A stretch of 64,000 bases of DNA from contig JAFSNB010000015.1 of assembly GCA_017447625.1 (NCBI GenBank), positions 34,945 to 98,944 on the forward strand, read 5' to 3'. This stretch comes from Bacteroidaceae bacterium. GTDB lineage: Bacteria > Bacteroidota > Bacteroidia > Bacteroidales > Bacteroidaceae. The notes below the pieces were generated by a model that ran no database searches, was not told the origin of the DNA, and was given only the letters and a program-made list of their open reading frames with translations. The position numbers and the translations under genes were made by a program. Positions 8,901 to 16,810 of this stretch are shown piece after piece (within the stretch, counting starts at the first letter, position 1; each line of letters starts with the position of its first letter).

Positions 8901-10037
8901 AGTGGGGATGATGCCATTGTAAGCGGAGACGCCAGCCACTACTTCATCAAGCATAGCTTGGTACATGGCCAAGCTATAAATCTGGGTCAGAGTGAACTGG
9001 CCGAAGGGGGTCCAACTATTGCCGCCCGTCCAACCATCAGCTACCACGCCGAGTTCAATCGTACCATTCGTCACATAAGTATAGAATGTGTGGTTATAAC
9101 CATTAGCTACAGTTACACCGGAGCGTCCATTGGCTTTTGCGGATACATCAATCCAGTGCAGGAATTCTTTCTTGTCGTTGTTAGCATAGACGAAAGCCGG
9201 GCTACTGGTCTTCTCAGATACAAGTTTCTCTGCATTTGTATTGCTTTCTGGGCGATAGGTACCTACAAATGTAATCTTGTAAAGACCATTAGGCAGTCCA
9301 CTCACTGTCTGCTTGGCATAACCGCAACTATTCCAAAATTCAGCACAGCCACTGCCTACTCCAGGCTGGTCATTAGCAGTACGATTACCTAAAAAACCCT
9401 TTGTCCATCCATCCCAATTTGAACCGATGGTAGGGTTGTTAATCTTTGAAGTCTGGTCAACAGTAACGTAGTCCGCACCTGCAATTTCTGTTTCGAGTGC
9501 AGATAAAGTTGTGATACCACTCAGGCCCATAGAGGTCGCCATTGCTGCGGCACGGCCATCATAGTAAGCCTGAAGGGCTGCATCATACTCTGTCTTCGTA
9601 AGGAACTTGAACACTGTGGCTGCAGAAGCGTCTGTCGTTGTACCAATAGGCTTCTCCTTGTAGGCATTCTCGGCTCCATTATTTACTAGGTAATTGCCAT
9701 TAATGCTTACCTTGTAACCATTACCAGAAGCTGTAATAGTATAATTCGCAAGGCCCTGGTCCACATATTGCCCATCACCAAGACCCACACTGGCATTTTT
9801 CACGGTGTTCCACATGATGTTCTTCAGCGTGTAAACGCCATCAGACACATATACAGCCTCAAAGCCGAGACCACCAACATCTTTCATTACAGCCTTGGTT
9901 GACCAGTCGTCACCCTGGCTAAGGAATTGTCCTGTACCAGTGTCCTGAAGCCAGTACACCGTACCACTTGTCAGCTGAGCGTTTGCGCCCATCGTGACCA
10001 TGGCCGCCACGGCGGCCAAGAAGAGTTTGATTTTCAT
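5916..10037 (-). CDS. Large secreted protein with sorting-tail-like C-terminus
   Basis: This 1373-aa protein begins with a clear signal peptide (MKIKLFLAAVAAMVTMGANA) and is rich in Thr, Ala, Asn and Tyr. Two beta-rich modules (about residues 490-650 and 800-960) look like carbohydrate-binding or jelly-roll folds. Between them lie Ala-rich helical segments (for example AAVTAANAAKTANSTVTVG) similar in flavour to FIVAR-type spacers. The C-terminus (VIYNLAGQRVSKAQKGLYIV, then NGKK) matches the tail pattern common on Prevotella surface proteins, probably a type IX secretion signal. No catalytic motif was recognised, so a function in glycan binding or adhesion is only inference. A candidate structured RNA lies upstream on the same strand. 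Confidence 0.85.
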   Translation of the reverse strand: MKIKLFLAAVAAMVTMGANAQLTSGTVYWLQDTGTGQFLSQGDDWSTKAVMKDVGGLGFEAVYVSDGVYTLKNIMWNTVKNASVGLGDGQYVDQGLANYTITASGNGYKVSINGNYLVNNGAENAYKEKPIGTTTDASAATVFKFLTKTEYDAALQAYYDGRAAAMATSMGLSGITTLSALETEIAGADYVTVDQTSKINNPTIGSNWDGWTKGFLGNRTANDQPGVGSGCAEFWNSCGYAKQTVSGLPNGLYKITFVGTYRPESNTNAEKLVSEKTSSPAFVYANNDKKEFLHWIDVSAKANGRSGVTVANGYNHTFYTYVTNGTIELGVVADGWTGGNSWTPFGQFTLTQIYSLAMYQAMLDEVVAGVSAYNGIIPTAAYNAIQAVVATNNVTWSTAEEYTAAIEAINTAVATYATSDIQSAYTLVLEAKALVAQTDYTVGDTEKAAFQGYIDAADATTTLADLNTAINNIKSHVLDFATAVTFDTNAYFDLTNFLVVNPTVRQNTTGWSIDEIARNNNYSWAVVNYEECEFYQQQFKFYQSLTLPRGTWEFGVTGFHRAGNHSTYFYAGEDKILIPGVGSDVVNNMAGAKTYFDNGNGKVALKFALEDASSTIEIGIENRDTETDRWTIFRDFTLKFYGSAIDYSIYEANWSAAVTAANAAKTANSTVTVGSEYEALNAALANEPTGTSKADYMTKTTALTDATAAFTAAAPNYVALATEITKAKALGIDVATADSYAATSSTTAATALTSTQNLMVAEYTFVSTNYQYAVDIDPSNWTPSGDYGTMNSQHWSGNTSTVYYEQSSAAYGADSWNLGYTTIVSLPAGNYMFKVAGRKSSDNVTMTLTVTSGSTTLGTVSDFPNGDTGLGINKNGVTSFDADDEAGFSNKSGQAENSGTGWQWRYVQFTLSDPASVTLTVTGSATGTYQWLGFCNASLLTDVQDNVAIMEALVALTEATSAATLTQRTNVGTGVFQYDQTTDNSLWSAYSTAKAAAEAFTLAANTQVADVTALTTALTSAQTAYSNNNVLVAPSAATRYKLTLANKGALTFRTASTEGGYGMPFFAAADYMSQTFTLTPVSGETNTYTLSFEDFDGETRYVCTRAQYGEGGTGTAGIRTFANDNEKEALKIQIQAPSATANVFYMLNTENSNAKLGATNDGDFYTDATNSDWSIAEATEASVTVAAKAGKYGTVIFPFTPDVSTGFDGVTFYSCAAVNSDSGNVQLAEVAAPAANVPYLIKNDGENDFSKTLTGWGMAAADSYTEGLLTGVYTEATIVAAANNYVLQTQEGVQAFYLVQTSDFTATANKCYLTYEAPGAVKALYFDFGGETAIKGVEAATNENAVIYNLAGQRVSKAQKGLYIVNGKKVSVK

Positions 10038-10151
10038 TTGTTTAATAAAAATATAAAGATATAGTTAATGTTTTCGGAAATGATACAAATTAGATAGGAA
10101 GGAAAACACTAACTATGCCCCAGGATTCTCAACGCTTCGAGAATGGCACAG

Positions 10152-10188
10152 AAAAAGCGTAGACCTGCCATACTCTTAGCCAGGCCTA
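10152..10188 (-). terminator. Intrinsic terminator of the candidate RNA
   Basis: On the minus strand TAGGCCTG and CAGGTCTA form an 8-bp stem around a 13-nt loop, followed by CGC and five Ts. One pair is G-U and works only on the minus-strand transcript, which supports this orientation. The stem shares bases 10173-10188 with the closing helix of the RNA. Confidence 0.5.
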
Positions 10189-10333
10189 CCACAGCCTATA
10201 CACACCTATGGAGAGATCTACGCCAGATGCGTACCTCCAAATGGTGTGTATAAAAATGCCCTTATAAACTCTTGTGCGAGGTGGTAGTTCGGCTAAGAGA
10301 TTTGAGCAAATAAGTTGCACTTCTTGCGAAATG
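10152..10333 (-). ncRNA. Candidate structured RNA (6S-like or attenuator)
   Basis: The minus strand can fold into several perfect helices. CTCTTAGCC (10299-10291) pairs with GGCTAAGAG (10181-10173). CTACCAC pairs with GTGGTAG (10281-10287 with 10186-10192). TATACACACC pairs with GGTGTGTATA (10243-10252 with 10197-10206), capped by smaller GGAG/CTCC and ACGC/GCGT helices. The result is a closing stem, an asymmetric internal bubble and a long terminal hairpin, the general layout of 6S RNA. A consensus promoter sits just upstream. An alternative 8-bp hairpin (10188-10160) followed by CGCTTTTT (to 10152) would act as an intrinsic terminator and competes with the closing stem. It could therefore instead be an attenuator for the large secreted-protein gene, whose start is 114 nt further on. 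Confidence 0.55.
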
Positions 10334-10339
10334 CGGGCG

Positions 10340-10371
10340 CAAAATTAGACATTATTGTTTATATAGGCAAA
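10340..10371 (-). promoter_or_regulatory. Consensus promoter for the candidate RNA
   Basis: On the minus strand TTTG (10371-10368), 20 nt, then TAATTTTG (10347-10340) exactly match the Bacteroidota housekeeping promoter. Transcription would start near 10333 and read into the structured region. Confidence 0.6.
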
Positions 10372-10419
10372 GAAAAACGGTACTTTTTGCTAAAATACTG
10401 TTTTTTTTGTGTTTATTTG

Positions 10420-10427
10420 TACCTTTG
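10420..10427 (+). promoter_or_regulatory. Probable -7 element for the transposase gene
   Basis: TACCTTTG fits TAnnTTTG, although no good TTTG lies 20 nt upstream. It places the transcript start near 10433 and so supports the ATG at 10453 rather than an upstream in-frame start at 10315. Confidence 0.45.
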
Positions 10428-10452
10428 CGACCGTATAAACAAACAGCAGATA

Positions 10453-11865
10453 ATGAATCAAGACTTTAGGAAACCGACAGAGCATAACATGAAACGGCGC
10501 AGCCATACGCATGACTACTGCCGCAGCGGCTATTACCATATCACAATCAGCACGGCACAAGCGCTTCACCAACCGCTTGGTAAGATTGCCGGTCGGCTTG
10601 ACAAGCCAGATGGTGACAGCGACGGGCCGCATGTGGAGCTATCTCCCCTGGGACAGATGGTAGAGCAAGAACTGAGGGTGAGCATCCAGCATTATTACCC
10701 GATGCTCGAGGTGATGGAATATGTGGTGATGCCCGAGCATTTGCATTTCCTGCTGGTGGCCCATAGGGACATCATGTCGAAGAATGGCAAGCCCACACAT
10801 CTGGGCCATGTGATTGCCGGCTTCAAATATGGATGCAACAAACGCTACTGGGCCATGACGGGAAGGGCGGAAACCGCAGTGACCCCGGCGACCGAATCGC
10901 CGGGCACACGAAGGGAAGGAAGCGGCGAGCAGACGGGAGGCCAAAGCGGGACCCCAGAGACCGAATCGCCGGGCACACGAAGGGGCCAAGGAGAAGGCAC
11001 AAAGACCGAACCGCCGGGTACAGGAAGCGGCGGGGAGGCTGCGGGCACACGAAGGGAAGGAAGCGGCGAGCAGGCGGGAGGCCAAAGCGGAGCCCCAGAG
11101 ACCGAACCGCCAGGTACAGGAAGCGAAGAGCCAGGAGGCTCCCAAAGCAGAGTGCTTGGGGATTCGGTCACCAAGCAAGAAGCACCGCCTCTCTTTGATG
11201 CTGGCTATTGCGATGTTATGCCTATAGACGCGGCGCAGCTCGCCACTCAACGGGCATATATTCGCGGCAATCCGCGTAGCCGCCTGCTAAGAACGACTAA
11301 CCGCCAATGGCTACAGCCACAGCGCCACACCGTTAATACAGCCGTGAGCATCCGCGCATTAAACGGCTTTTTGCAGCGCGAGAGCCCATGGCAGCTAACA
11401 CCTGACAGTTTCGCCGCAATAACCCAGCGGCTGCTGAAAGATAATGGCTACGTAATTTGCGACAGCTATGGAAACGCGGAGTTGCTGCAAAAGAAGTTAC
11501 TCCCCGTGGTCTGTCACCGCAAAGACGCGGCCCTGTTTGAACTGCAAAAAGCCCGATGCATGGCTGAAGCCGCCTCTGGCACGGTGTTGGTATCCGCCCG
11601 CATATCACAGAGAGAACAAAACATAATGGATGCTGTAAGCGCATTGGGGTTCCCCATCATCAGAATTGAGGACAATGGCTTTCCTGATATCTACCATCCG
11701 TCGGCACAGCGTATGGACGACTGCGCCTCTGGGCGCCTGCTACTGCTGACACCCTGGTCTTATCAGATCAGGAGCCATATGGAAAGCATCAGCACTCTCG
11801 AATGCAAGACCATGAACTGCATTGCGCAGGCCGTATGCAGGCAAAAGGACGACTGGTGGAAGTAA
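10453..11865 (+). CDS. Y1/RAYT-type transposase fused to Rossmann-like domain
   Basis: The N-terminal 135 residues are an IS200/REP-associated tyrosine (Y1) transposase. They include DYCRSGYYHITIS, the HUH-type motif MPEHLHFLLV (residues 93-102, His96 and His98), and candidate nucleophiles Tyr126 and Tyr132 in GFKYGCNKRYW. A hydrophilic linker (about 147-230) consists of imperfect repeats. After YIRGNPRSRLLR the C-terminal part from about 377 (GTVLVSARIS, then NGFPDIYHPSAQR and GRLLLLTPW) resembles the nucleotide-binding fold of DprA/SMF proteins. I have seen this fused layout in Prevotella. At 470 aa it is far longer than simple RAYTs. No flanking inverted repeats were found, so it looks like a single-copy resident gene. 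It ends 2 nt from the ftsZ stop, in convergent orientation. Confidence 0.75.
   Translation: MNQDFRKPTEHNMKRRSHTHDYCRSGYYHITISTAQALHQPLGKIAGRLDKPDGDSDGPHVELSPLGQMVEQELRVSIQHYYPMLEVMEYVVMPEHLHFLLVAHRDIMSKNGKPTHLGHVIAGFKYGCNKRYWAMTGRAETAVTPATESPGTRREGSGEQTGGQSGTPETESPGTRRGQGEGTKTEPPGTGSGGEAAGTRREGSGEQAGGQSGAPETEPPGTGSEEPGGSQSRVLGDSVTKQEAPPLFDAGYCDVMPIDAAQLATQRAYIRGNPRSRLLRTTNRQWLQPQRHTVNTAVSIRALNGFLQRESPWQLTPDSFAAITQRLLKDNGYVICDSYGNAELLQKKLLPVVCHRKDAALFELQKARCMAEAASGTVLVSARISQREQNIMDAVSALGFPIIRIEDNGFPDIYHPSAQRMDDCASGRLLLLTPWSYQIRSHMESISTLECKTMNCIAQAVCRQKDDWWK
10893..11140 (+). repeat. Imperfect direct repeats in the transposase linker
   Basis: A segment beginning ACCGAATCGCCGGGCACACG recurs about four times with substitutions (near 10899, 10969, 11005 and 11101), in frame. 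It encodes Glu/Thr/Pro/Gly-rich units such as ETESPGTRREGSGEQ. Two longer blocks (about 10907-10969 and 11043-11103) are nearly identical. Confidence 0.75.
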
Positions 11866-11867
11866 TA

Positions 11868-13205
11868 TTATAGCACGAACTTGATGGTTTGTTCGGTGGC
11901 ATCAGCGGGGGCTTCTTCACCTGCGGAGGGTGCGTCCTCGGCGGAGACTTTATCGATGATGCGACGGAGGTCTGCCTTGAGACGGTTTGCTGTGGGCAGA
12001 GACTCTACCATCTGGATGATTTCATCGTTGTCGAGAGAGGCATCCTCGAAGAGGAAGATATGGCGGCGCGGACGCTTGGGCTTGTTGCTCTGATCCTTAT
12101 AGTACTCGCCAATCCAGTCCTCGATGGTCTCCTTCTCCTCAGCTTCCTTGCGCTTGAGTTCTTCGTCCTCGCGTGTGATGGGAGCGGGCTCACTGCCCTC
12201 CAATCCCGGCACATTCTTCAGTCCGAAGCCGGAAGCGAGCAGGGTAATCTTGATTTTGTTGCCGAGGGTGTCGTCGGTGCCAAGACCCCATTTGGTCTCA
12301 ACGTTGTCAAGATGGAACTTAGCCATGAACTCATTGACCTCGTTCATTTCCTCCATCGTAAGCTCGTCGGCGGAATCGGAGGTGCCGAAGGTGATGTAGA
12401 AGAGGACTTTCTTTGAGTTGAAGATGTCGTTGTTGTTGAGCAACGGACTGTGCAGAGCCTCCTGGAAGGCTTTGGTTACGCGGTTCTCGCCCTCGCCGTA
12501 GCCGGTGCTCATGATAGCGACGCCACCGTCCTTGAGAATGGTCTTGACATCCTGGAAGTCGAGGTTCATGATACCACGCATGGTGATAATCTCAGCTATG
12601 CTCTTGGCTGCGATGGAGAGAGTATCGTCGGCTTTGGCAAAGCCGTTGCGGACGGTGAGCTCAGGATAGATCTCGCGCAGACGCTCGTTGTTGATAACGA
12701 GCAGGGCATCTACGTGCTTGGCCATCTCGGCAACGCCTTTCAGAGCCTGTCCGATTTTCATGTGGCCCTCGAAGAGGAAGGGGATAGTGACGATACCGAT
12801 GGTCAGTATCTCCATCTCGCGGGCACATTGGGCTACGATAGGAGCAGCGCCAGTGCCTGTGCCACCGCCCATACCAGCCGTGATGAAAACCATTCGGGTG
12901 CCGTCGTTGAAGAGTTCCTTGATCTTATCAATACTGTCCAGAGCAGCCTGACGGCCACGCTCCGGGCGGTTTCCGGCTCCGAGGCCCTCGCCGAGCTGGA
13001 GTTTGTTGGGCACGGGCGAGTCGCTCAGCGCCTTCTTGTCTGTGTTACAAAGCACATAGGTGACATCGTGGATGCCCTCGTTGTACATGTGTGTCACGGC
13101 GTTACCGCCGCCGCCGCCAACTCCAACCACCTTGATGATGCTGGGGTTGCTGGTCTTCATTATAAACTGGATGCCACCAGTCTCTGTGTTATCTTGTTCT
13201 GCCAT
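11868..13205 (-). CDS. ftsZ: Cell division protein FtsZ
   Basis: This is the tubulin-like GTPase that forms the division ring (445 aa). The GTPase signature GGGTGTGAAP lies near residue 112, with GVGGGGGNAV near the N-terminus and the NFADV-type T7 loop replaced by NLDFQDV. After the globular core (to about 320) comes a linker rich in Glu and Lys. It ends with a Bacteroidota-style tail (HIFLFEDASLDNDEIIQMVE and a final TIKFVL). It is the last gene of the division and cell-wall cluster, 38 nt after ftsA. It probably shares the cluster transcript. Confidence 0.97.
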   Translation of the reverse strand: MAEQDNTETGGIQFIMKTSNPSIIKVVGVGGGGGNAVTHMYNEGIHDVTYVLCNTDKKALSDSPVPNKLQLGEGLGAGNRPERGRQAALDSIDKIKELFNDGTRMVFITAGMGGGTGTGAAPIVAQCAREMEILTIGIVTIPFLFEGHMKIGQALKGVAEMAKHVDALLVINNERLREIYPELTVRNGFAKADDTLSIAAKSIAEIITMRGIMNLDFQDVKTILKDGGVAIMSTGYGEGENRVTKAFQEALHSPLLNNNDIFNSKKVLFYITFGTSDSADELTMEEMNEVNEFMAKFHLDNVETKWGLGTDDTLGNKIKITLLASGFGLKNVPGLEGSEPAPITREDEELKRKEAEEKETIEDWIGEYYKDQSNKPKRPRRHIFLFEDASLDNDEIIQMVESLPTANRLKADLRRIIDKVSAEDAPSAGEEAPADATEQTIKFVL

Positions 13206-13243
13206 AACTTTATCTATTTGGAGCGTTTATAATAATATCTCTT

Positions 13244-14644
13244 TTAGCTTTCTTCCACAAGTCCGCTGAGGATCTGACCCATCTTCTTTCCGAACTTAGA
13301 GAAGAATCCGGGCTGCTTGGGCTTGTCTTCTTCATCATCTGTGCCCTCCAGTTTAACGTCTTCGGGTTCATCGGGAACGTCGGCGGGCTTAGGTTCCGTT
13401 TTCGTAACAACGCCCTCTCCTGCGGCTGGCTGTGAGGCTGCCAGAGGATCTGTCTGAGGAGCATCGAAGTCCAGCGTCGGCTCAAGAGGCTTCTCGCTGG
13501 TGCATTCTACGTTAGCGCGACGCAGCATCGCCACAAGCGTTGCGATGTTGTTGGCCTGAGGATCAAGCTTGAGACTGGTGGTATATTCGGGTGTAGGTGA
13601 GTTGAAGCGGGTCTTGATTTGCTTGTCAAAATGGGCGTAGGTGGCAAAAGCGTTCTCAAGATTCTTGATATTGGCAGCGGCTCCGGTGAAGATTACACCA
13701 GCCAAGAGTTGCTCGCTGAAGACCGAAATCTGATGTTTCACGTTCTCCAGAATCTCCTGCTGACGGGCTTCGATGATGTCGCGGAGGCGCTTCTCCTCGA
13801 CCGTGCGCCCATTGGAAATGTTAATCATTCGTGTGGAGTCGGAGTCCTCCTCGTCGTAATAGGCTGAGCCGAAAGAGCGTTTGAGTTGCTCAGCCTCTTC
13901 CATCTCCATCTTCAGAGCCGAAGCTATGTCTGCGGTTATGTTATTGCCTCCCAAAGGGATAACTACGAGATGACGCAGGATGTTCTTCTCATAGACGGCT
14001 ACGGTTGTAGTGTCTGCACCGAGATCCACGAGAGCGCAACCAGAGCGTTTCTCGATGTCGGTGAGCAGGTAGTTGGCCAGCAGGAGCGGCGAGATGTAGA
14101 ATCCGGCAATCTCCTTGCCGAGAGCCTGGAAACAACGCTTGATGTTCTCACTGAGGACGGTGCGCGCAATGACATTCTGATAATAGCCCTCGATGTGGTC
14201 TGCCATAACGCCCACAGGCTCGTTTGTCATACGCGAACCCACGCGGAACTCCTGCGGAGCTACATCAAGGATTTCGCAGTCATCGTAGATGCGTGCGCAG
14301 TTGTCCTGCATCAGACCATCCACAATCTCGTCGCTGATTGAAACCTTAACGTCGAAATTGCGGATTACCTCGTTCTTGACTGTGCGGAGCGACTGTCCGC
14401 TGATGCCAACATAGACTTTGTTCACATAGACCTTCTGACGTTCTTCTATGCGTTTGATGATGTTACTGATGGCCTGTACAGTCTTGTCAATGTTAAAAAT
14501 CACGCCCTTACGCACACAATCAGGCGTATTCTCCCTCTCATAGCCCAGCACTAACAGCGTGCCGTCAGCTCTGCGTTGCCCTATGATTCCCCGGATGGAC
14601 GAGGAGCCCAGTTCGATAGCAACAAGTGTCTTGTCTGTTCCCAT
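13244..14644 (-). CDS. ftsA: Cell division protein FtsA
   Basis: This actin-like ATPase tethers FtsZ to the membrane (466 aa). It has the phosphate-1 motif AIELGSSSIRGIIG at the start, ALVDLGADTTTVAVY (phosphate 2) in the middle and GVIFTGAAANIKNL (adenosine motif) later. A long acidic, Pro-rich linker precedes the C-terminal helix FFSKFGKKMGQILSGLVEE. That helix looks like the amphipathic membrane-targeting sequence. It lies between ftsQ and ftsZ, the usual order. Confidence 0.96.
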   Translation of the reverse strand: MGTDKTLVAIELGSSSIRGIIGQRRADGTLLVLGYERENTPDCVRKGVIFNIDKTVQAISNIIKRIEERQKVYVNKVYVGISGQSLRTVKNEVIRNFDVKVSISDEIVDGLMQDNCARIYDDCEILDVAPQEFRVGSRMTNEPVGVMADHIEGYYQNVIARTVLSENIKRCFQALGKEIAGFYISPLLLANYLLTDIEKRSGCALVDLGADTTTVAVYEKNILRHLVVIPLGGNNITADIASALKMEMEEAEQLKRSFGSAYYDEEDSDSTRMINISNGRTVEEKRLRDIIEARQQEILENVKHQISVFSEQLLAGVIFTGAAANIKNLENAFATYAHFDKQIKTRFNSPTPEYTTSLKLDPQANNIATLVAMLRRANVECTSEKPLEPTLDFDAPQTDPLAASQPAAGEGVVTKTEPKPADVPDEPEDVKLEGTDDEEDKPKQPGFFSKFGKKMGQILSGLVEES

Positions 14645-14700
14645 ATGATGATATTATGTAAAATGTTAAATATAGAATGTAGAATGTAAAATGTAGAATG

Positions 14701-15426
14701 TTATTTTGTGCAGATAACCTGGTTGGCGTATTTGAGGCTGATGGTCTTATATCTATTCCAACCGGCTTTGTTTAGTCCCTTTTCATAGAAGGTGCGCATC
14801 CGGGATAGTTTGTCATCGATGTCGGAGGTATCGCCGAGGAGGATGATATGCTGGCCGATGCGCGGGGTCAGCTCCAGCTCGCCGGCAGATGTGACATGAA
14901 TCTCCTCTATCTGACGATTCCAGAACTCGTCGTTCTCCAAGCGTGAACCCAACTGAGAGTAAAGAGCTCCGGCTTTGGCACGAGGCACGTTGCCTGTCAT
15001 CACGATGAGGTCTATGACATGATGTCCTCGCGGCATCGTCCCCCCGACGTTGTCTATGTAGAAGTCTTCGCCCTGCTCGTTAATCACGTGAAGCACAGGG
15101 TGACGAGGTGTCAGTTGGATTGTGACACGCCCCTCAGCTGTCTGATAGCACAGAGCGGCATCTATATAAGGACTGGATGTGAGAACCTTCTCCAACTGCT
15201 CCAAATCAACCTCAGAGAGGGCTCGGCCTTCGGGGAATAGTTTCTTGGCGACAAGCAGCTCGCGCACTTCATTCTCATTGATAAAGCCAGTGTTGAGCTC
15301 GTCGTTGATAATAATATCCAGGCCTGTGCACACCTTCTCCTGTCCCTTCTCTCCGCGCACTACGAGCGCAAAGATGAGATAGGCTGAGACTCCGAGGAGG
15401 ACGAGTATTTTGAGGAAAGTCTTCAT
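14701..15426 (-). CDS. ftsQ: Cell division protein FtsQ
   Basis: This bitopic membrane protein (241 aa) has one N-terminal transmembrane helix (ILVLLGVSAYLIFALVV, about residues 7-23). A periplasmic POTRA-like domain follows (FINENEVRELLVAKKLFPEG), then the FtsQ beta domain. It links the cytoplasmic division proteins to septal wall synthesis. It follows murC by 12 nt and precedes ftsA. A short repeat made of TAGAATGTAAAATG units lies between ftsQ and ftsA (14656-14700). Confidence 0.9.
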   Translation of the reverse strand: MKTFLKILVLLGVSAYLIFALVVRGEKGQEKVCTGLDIIINDELNTGFINENEVRELLVAKKLFPEGRALSEVDLEQLEKVLTSSPYIDAALCYQTAEGRVTIQLTPRHPVLHVINEQGEDFYIDNVGGTMPRGHHVIDLIVMTGNVPRAKAGALYSQLGSRLENDEFWNRQIEEIHVTSAGELELTPRIGQHIILLGDTSDIDDKLSRMRTFYEKGLNKAGWNRYKTISLKYANQVICTK

Positions 15427-15438
15427 CTTGAATTAATT

Positions 15439-16803
15439 TTATTTTTCTTTCATCTTCTCTGCGATGGCGTCTGCGTAGTTATCAAGGTCGCCGGCACCGA
15501 TGGTGATGAGGATGTCGAAACCGTCCTGGGCCACTACGTCGAGGACGTCCTTCTTCTCTATGATGCGACGGGCAATCCCGGGCCGCAGGTTGTCGTAGAT
15601 GAGCTTACTGGTGACACCTGGGATAGGCTGTTCGCGGGCAGGGTATATCTCGGTGAGTACCACCTCGTCAAGCAGGGAGAGAGCATCAGCAAACTCGCGG
15701 TAGAAGTCGGCTGTGCGACTGTAGAGATGCGGCTGGAAAATGCCCATGATCCGTTTGTCGGGATATACCTCGCGGATGCTCTTCACACACTGACGAATCT
15801 CGGCGGGGTGATGGGCATAGTCGGAGATGTAAGCCTTGTCAGCAGAACGGAAATGGAAATCGAAGCGGCGATCAACGCCTTTGAATGACAACATTCCGGC
15901 ACGGATCTCGTCTGCAGTAAGTCCGGCAATCTGTGCCAGAGCCATCGCTCCGATGCCGTTCTCTATATTGATGCCTACGGGAACACCCAGACGGATGTCG
16001 CAGATGTTCTCAATCGGAGAGACGAGGTCAAAGACTATCTCGCCGCCGCCCATGCGTATGTTCTCAGCATGGAAGTCGCCCTCCTCTCGTCCATAGAGGT
16101 AAGTGGTAACGCCAGAGCCAGTATTCGGCTTCATTTTCAAGCCTGTATGCAGAATCAGATAGCCGCCCGGCTGGATAAGCTCGGTATAATGACGGAAACT
16201 CTCAAGATATGCCTCCTCTGTGCCGTAAATGTCCAGATGGTCAGGGTCGGTGGCCGTGATGACAGTTGCGAACGGAGAGAGGTGATGGAACGAGCGGTCA
16301 AACTCATCTGCCTCGATTACCACATAATCGCTCTGCGGGGCAAGGATGTAGTTGGTGCCATAATTCTTCGTGATGCCGCCGAGGAAAGCGTTGCAATCCA
16401 CGTGACTCTGATGAAGCAGATGGGCAGTCATGCTCGACGTAGTCGTCTTGCCGTGAGTGCCAGCGACGCAAAGCCCCTTGTGTGTGCGGGTAAGTGTACC
16501 CAGCACCTGCGCTCTCTTCTGGATGTCGAAACCGCCCCCACGGAAGAAACGCAGTTCGGCGTGAGTGTCGGGGATTGCAGGAGTATATACCACCAGAGTG
16601 GTGGCGGCGTCGCGACAAGATTCGGGAATCTGGGCAGCGTCCTCGTCATAATGTATCTGGGCACCCTCTCGCTCCAGCTCGCGAGTGAGTGGAGTCGGCG
16701 TCTTGTCATATCCTGCTACGACAAGACCGCGCTGCAGATAATAGCGAGCGATGGCGCTCATTCCAATTCCGCCTATTCCTATGAAATATACTGATTTTAT
16801 CAT
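15439..16803 (-). CDS. murC: UDP-N-acetylmuramate--L-alanine ligase
   Basis: MurC adds the first amino acid (L-Ala) to UDP-MurNAc using ATP in the cytoplasm. The protein has 454 aa. Key motifs are FIGIGGIGMSAIARYY at the start (UDP-binding), the P-loop GTHGKTTTSS, ADEFDRSF and DYAHHPAEI. Mur ligase domain order is complete. The ATG at 16803 is 7 nt after the murG stop, so translation is probably coupled. Confidence 0.97.
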   Translation of the reverse strand: MIKSVYFIGIGGIGMSAIARYYLQRGLVVAGYDKTPTPLTRELEREGAQIHYDEDAAQIPESCRDAATTLVVYTPAIPDTHAELRFFRGGGFDIQKRAQVLGTLTRTHKGLCVAGTHGKTTTSSMTAHLLHQSHVDCNAFLGGITKNYGTNYILAPQSDYVVIEADEFDRSFHHLSPFATVITATDPDHLDIYGTEEAYLESFRHYTELIQPGGYLILHTGLKMKPNTGSGVTTYLYGREEGDFHAENIRMGGGEIVFDLVSPIENICDIRLGVPVGINIENGIGAMALAQIAGLTADEIRAGMLSFKGVDRRFDFHFRSADKAYISDYAHHPAEIRQCVKSIREVYPDKRIMGIFQPHLYSRTADFYREFADALSLLDEVVLTEIYPAREQPIPGVTSKLIYDNLRPGIARRIIEKKDVLDVVAQDGFDILITIGAGDLDNYADAIAEKMKEK

Positions 16804-16810
16804 AATTTTA

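Noticed and set aside
10315-10452. N-terminal extension of the transposase frame
   Set aside because: It lies upstream of and across the TACCTTTG box at 10420-10427, and the hydrophobic sequence is unlike the family start. The ATG at 10453 fits better.
10639-11250. Long open frame on - opposite the transposase linker
   Set aside because: It is a low-complexity shadow of the repeated G/C-rich linker, with Cys/Ala/Ser-rich translation and no start context.
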